DNA of 25,101 nt from a virus. Positions 24,686 through 25,101 of this stretch are shown here, in pieces. The notes beneath the pieces were generated by a model that saw only the letters and a program-made list of their open reading frames with translations, ran no database searches and was not told where the DNA came from. The translations under genes were made by a program, and so were the position numbers. How positions within the stretch are numbered: the stretch's first letter is position 1; the number at the start of each line of letters is the position of its first letter. The stretch covers positions 1 through 25,101 of IMG/VR virus record IMGVR_UViG_3300030329_003926; one strand, given 5' to 3'.

Positions 24686-24940
24686 TTAGCTATTATTTTG
24701 ATTTTCGTTGAACGTCTGCCATGCCGACTTGACATCATCGGTCCATACTGCCGCCGCGATTCTCTGTATCTCAGCAGACTCGCCGCTGACATCGGCATCG
24801 GGCGTAATCACGCGCCGGTGAAAAGACCGCGATAACTCCGTGCCATCCTCGCTGAGTATAGTTGCCGTGCGAATATTGAGGTGCTTGTAATCGCCAACGA
24901 TTTCTATTTTATCGTCAGCAGTAGCTTTGATTATTGCCAT
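24686..24940 (-). CDS. Small phage protein of unknown function, GC-rich
   Basis: 84 aa, starting MAIIKATADDKIEIVGDYKH with AAGGA 8 nt before the ATG, 16 nt upstream of the 929-aa fibre and 12 nt after the previous gene's stop. The first half looks like a beta hairpin structure (LNIRTATILSEDGTELSRSF). The second half is helical (EIQRIAAAVWTDDVKSAWQT) with a polar NENQNNS tail. No cysteine or membrane segment. One 60-base line of it counts at 63% GC, far above the neighbouring fibre shaft. It may therefore have travelled together with foreign fibre segments. Position suggests a fibre or baseplate accessory protein; the family is not recognised. Confidence 0.7.
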   Translation of the reverse strand: MAIIKATADDKIEIVGDYKHLNIRTATILSEDGTELSRSFHRRVITPDADVSGESAEIQRIAAAVWTDDVKSAWQTFNENQNNS

Positions 24941-24952
24941 TTTATTTGTCCT

Positions 24953-25101
24953 TTATACTGGATAACTAAACTGAATGAAAAACGAATCGCCCGACGCAAC
25001 GTCGGATGAGGTAAACATCGAATAACCCGCATTATCGTTTGCTTCGGCCATGCTGACTGTGGTCCCATTGATGCCCATCATAGTTACCGGACCCGTACCA
25101 C
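24953..25101 (-). CDS. C-terminal end of an upstream structural gene (5' part outside window)
   Basis: An open minus-strand frame enters from the right edge and stops at TAA 24953-24955. The visible end includes GPVTMMGINGTTVSMAEAND and then SGDSFFIQFSYPV, a beta-rich, Ser/Gly-rich tail. This is compatible with a fibre, neck or baseplate protein, but too short to identify. The next gene follows after 12 nt with its own ribosome site. Confidence 0.6.
   Translation of the reverse strand, partial: GTGPVTMMGINGTTVSMAEANDNAGYSMFTSSDVASGDSFFIQFSYPV

Overview
This window is part of the late structural region of a contractile-tailed bacteriophage (myovirus) of the broad T4-like type, probably marine. 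The evidence is a sheath protein, a T4 gp19-like tube protein, a gp26-like protein, a tape measure and two long modular tail fibres. Every gene I can support lies on the minus strand, so transcription runs from high to low coordinates. Genes are packed tightly, often with 1-4 nt stop/start overlaps, and no gap exceeds 200 bases. The DNA is mostly AT-rich, with two clearly GC-richer patches. I see no tRNA, rRNA, CRISPR or integrase. The host cannot be named from sequence; a Gram-negative marine bacterium fits the LPS-like sugar genes.

Regions in transcription order. (1) 25101-17991, adhesion module: the end of an unidentified gene, an 84-aa protein, a 929-aa fibre, a 118-aa protein and an 1149-aa fibre ending in a glycine-rich tip. 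Both fibres are unusually rich in cysteine. (2) 17991-10824, an accessory cassette between fibres and tail: an S26-like peptidase homologue with Cys at the nucleophile position, a GT9-like glycosyltransferase, a full-length NodU/CmcH-type O-carbamoyltransferase, a second carbamoyltransferase split into two overlapping genes, a histone H1-like small protein, an HldE-type sugar kinase, a GT2 glycosyltransferase and a coiled-coil protein. (3) 10629-1, tail core: sheath, tube, gp26-like protein, a short downstream frame without a good start codon, tape measure, and a very large structural protein that runs off the left edge.

How they may work together. The tail core encodes the contractile tube and its length ruler. 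Its order (sheath, tube, chaperone-like pair, tape measure, baseplate) is that of Mu/P2/lambda-type phages, while its proteins look T4-like. The two overlapping frames upstream of the tape measure occupy the place where many tailed phages make a frameshifted tail-assembly chaperone. The cassette looks like a pathway that phosphorylates, transfers and carbamoylates a sugar. The product could decorate the virion, remodel the host envelope, or (alternative) modify DNA. The most notable points are the split/intact carbamoyltransferase pair, the Cys-for-Ser S26 homologue beside cysteine-rich fibres, and the possible +1 frameshift before the tape measure.
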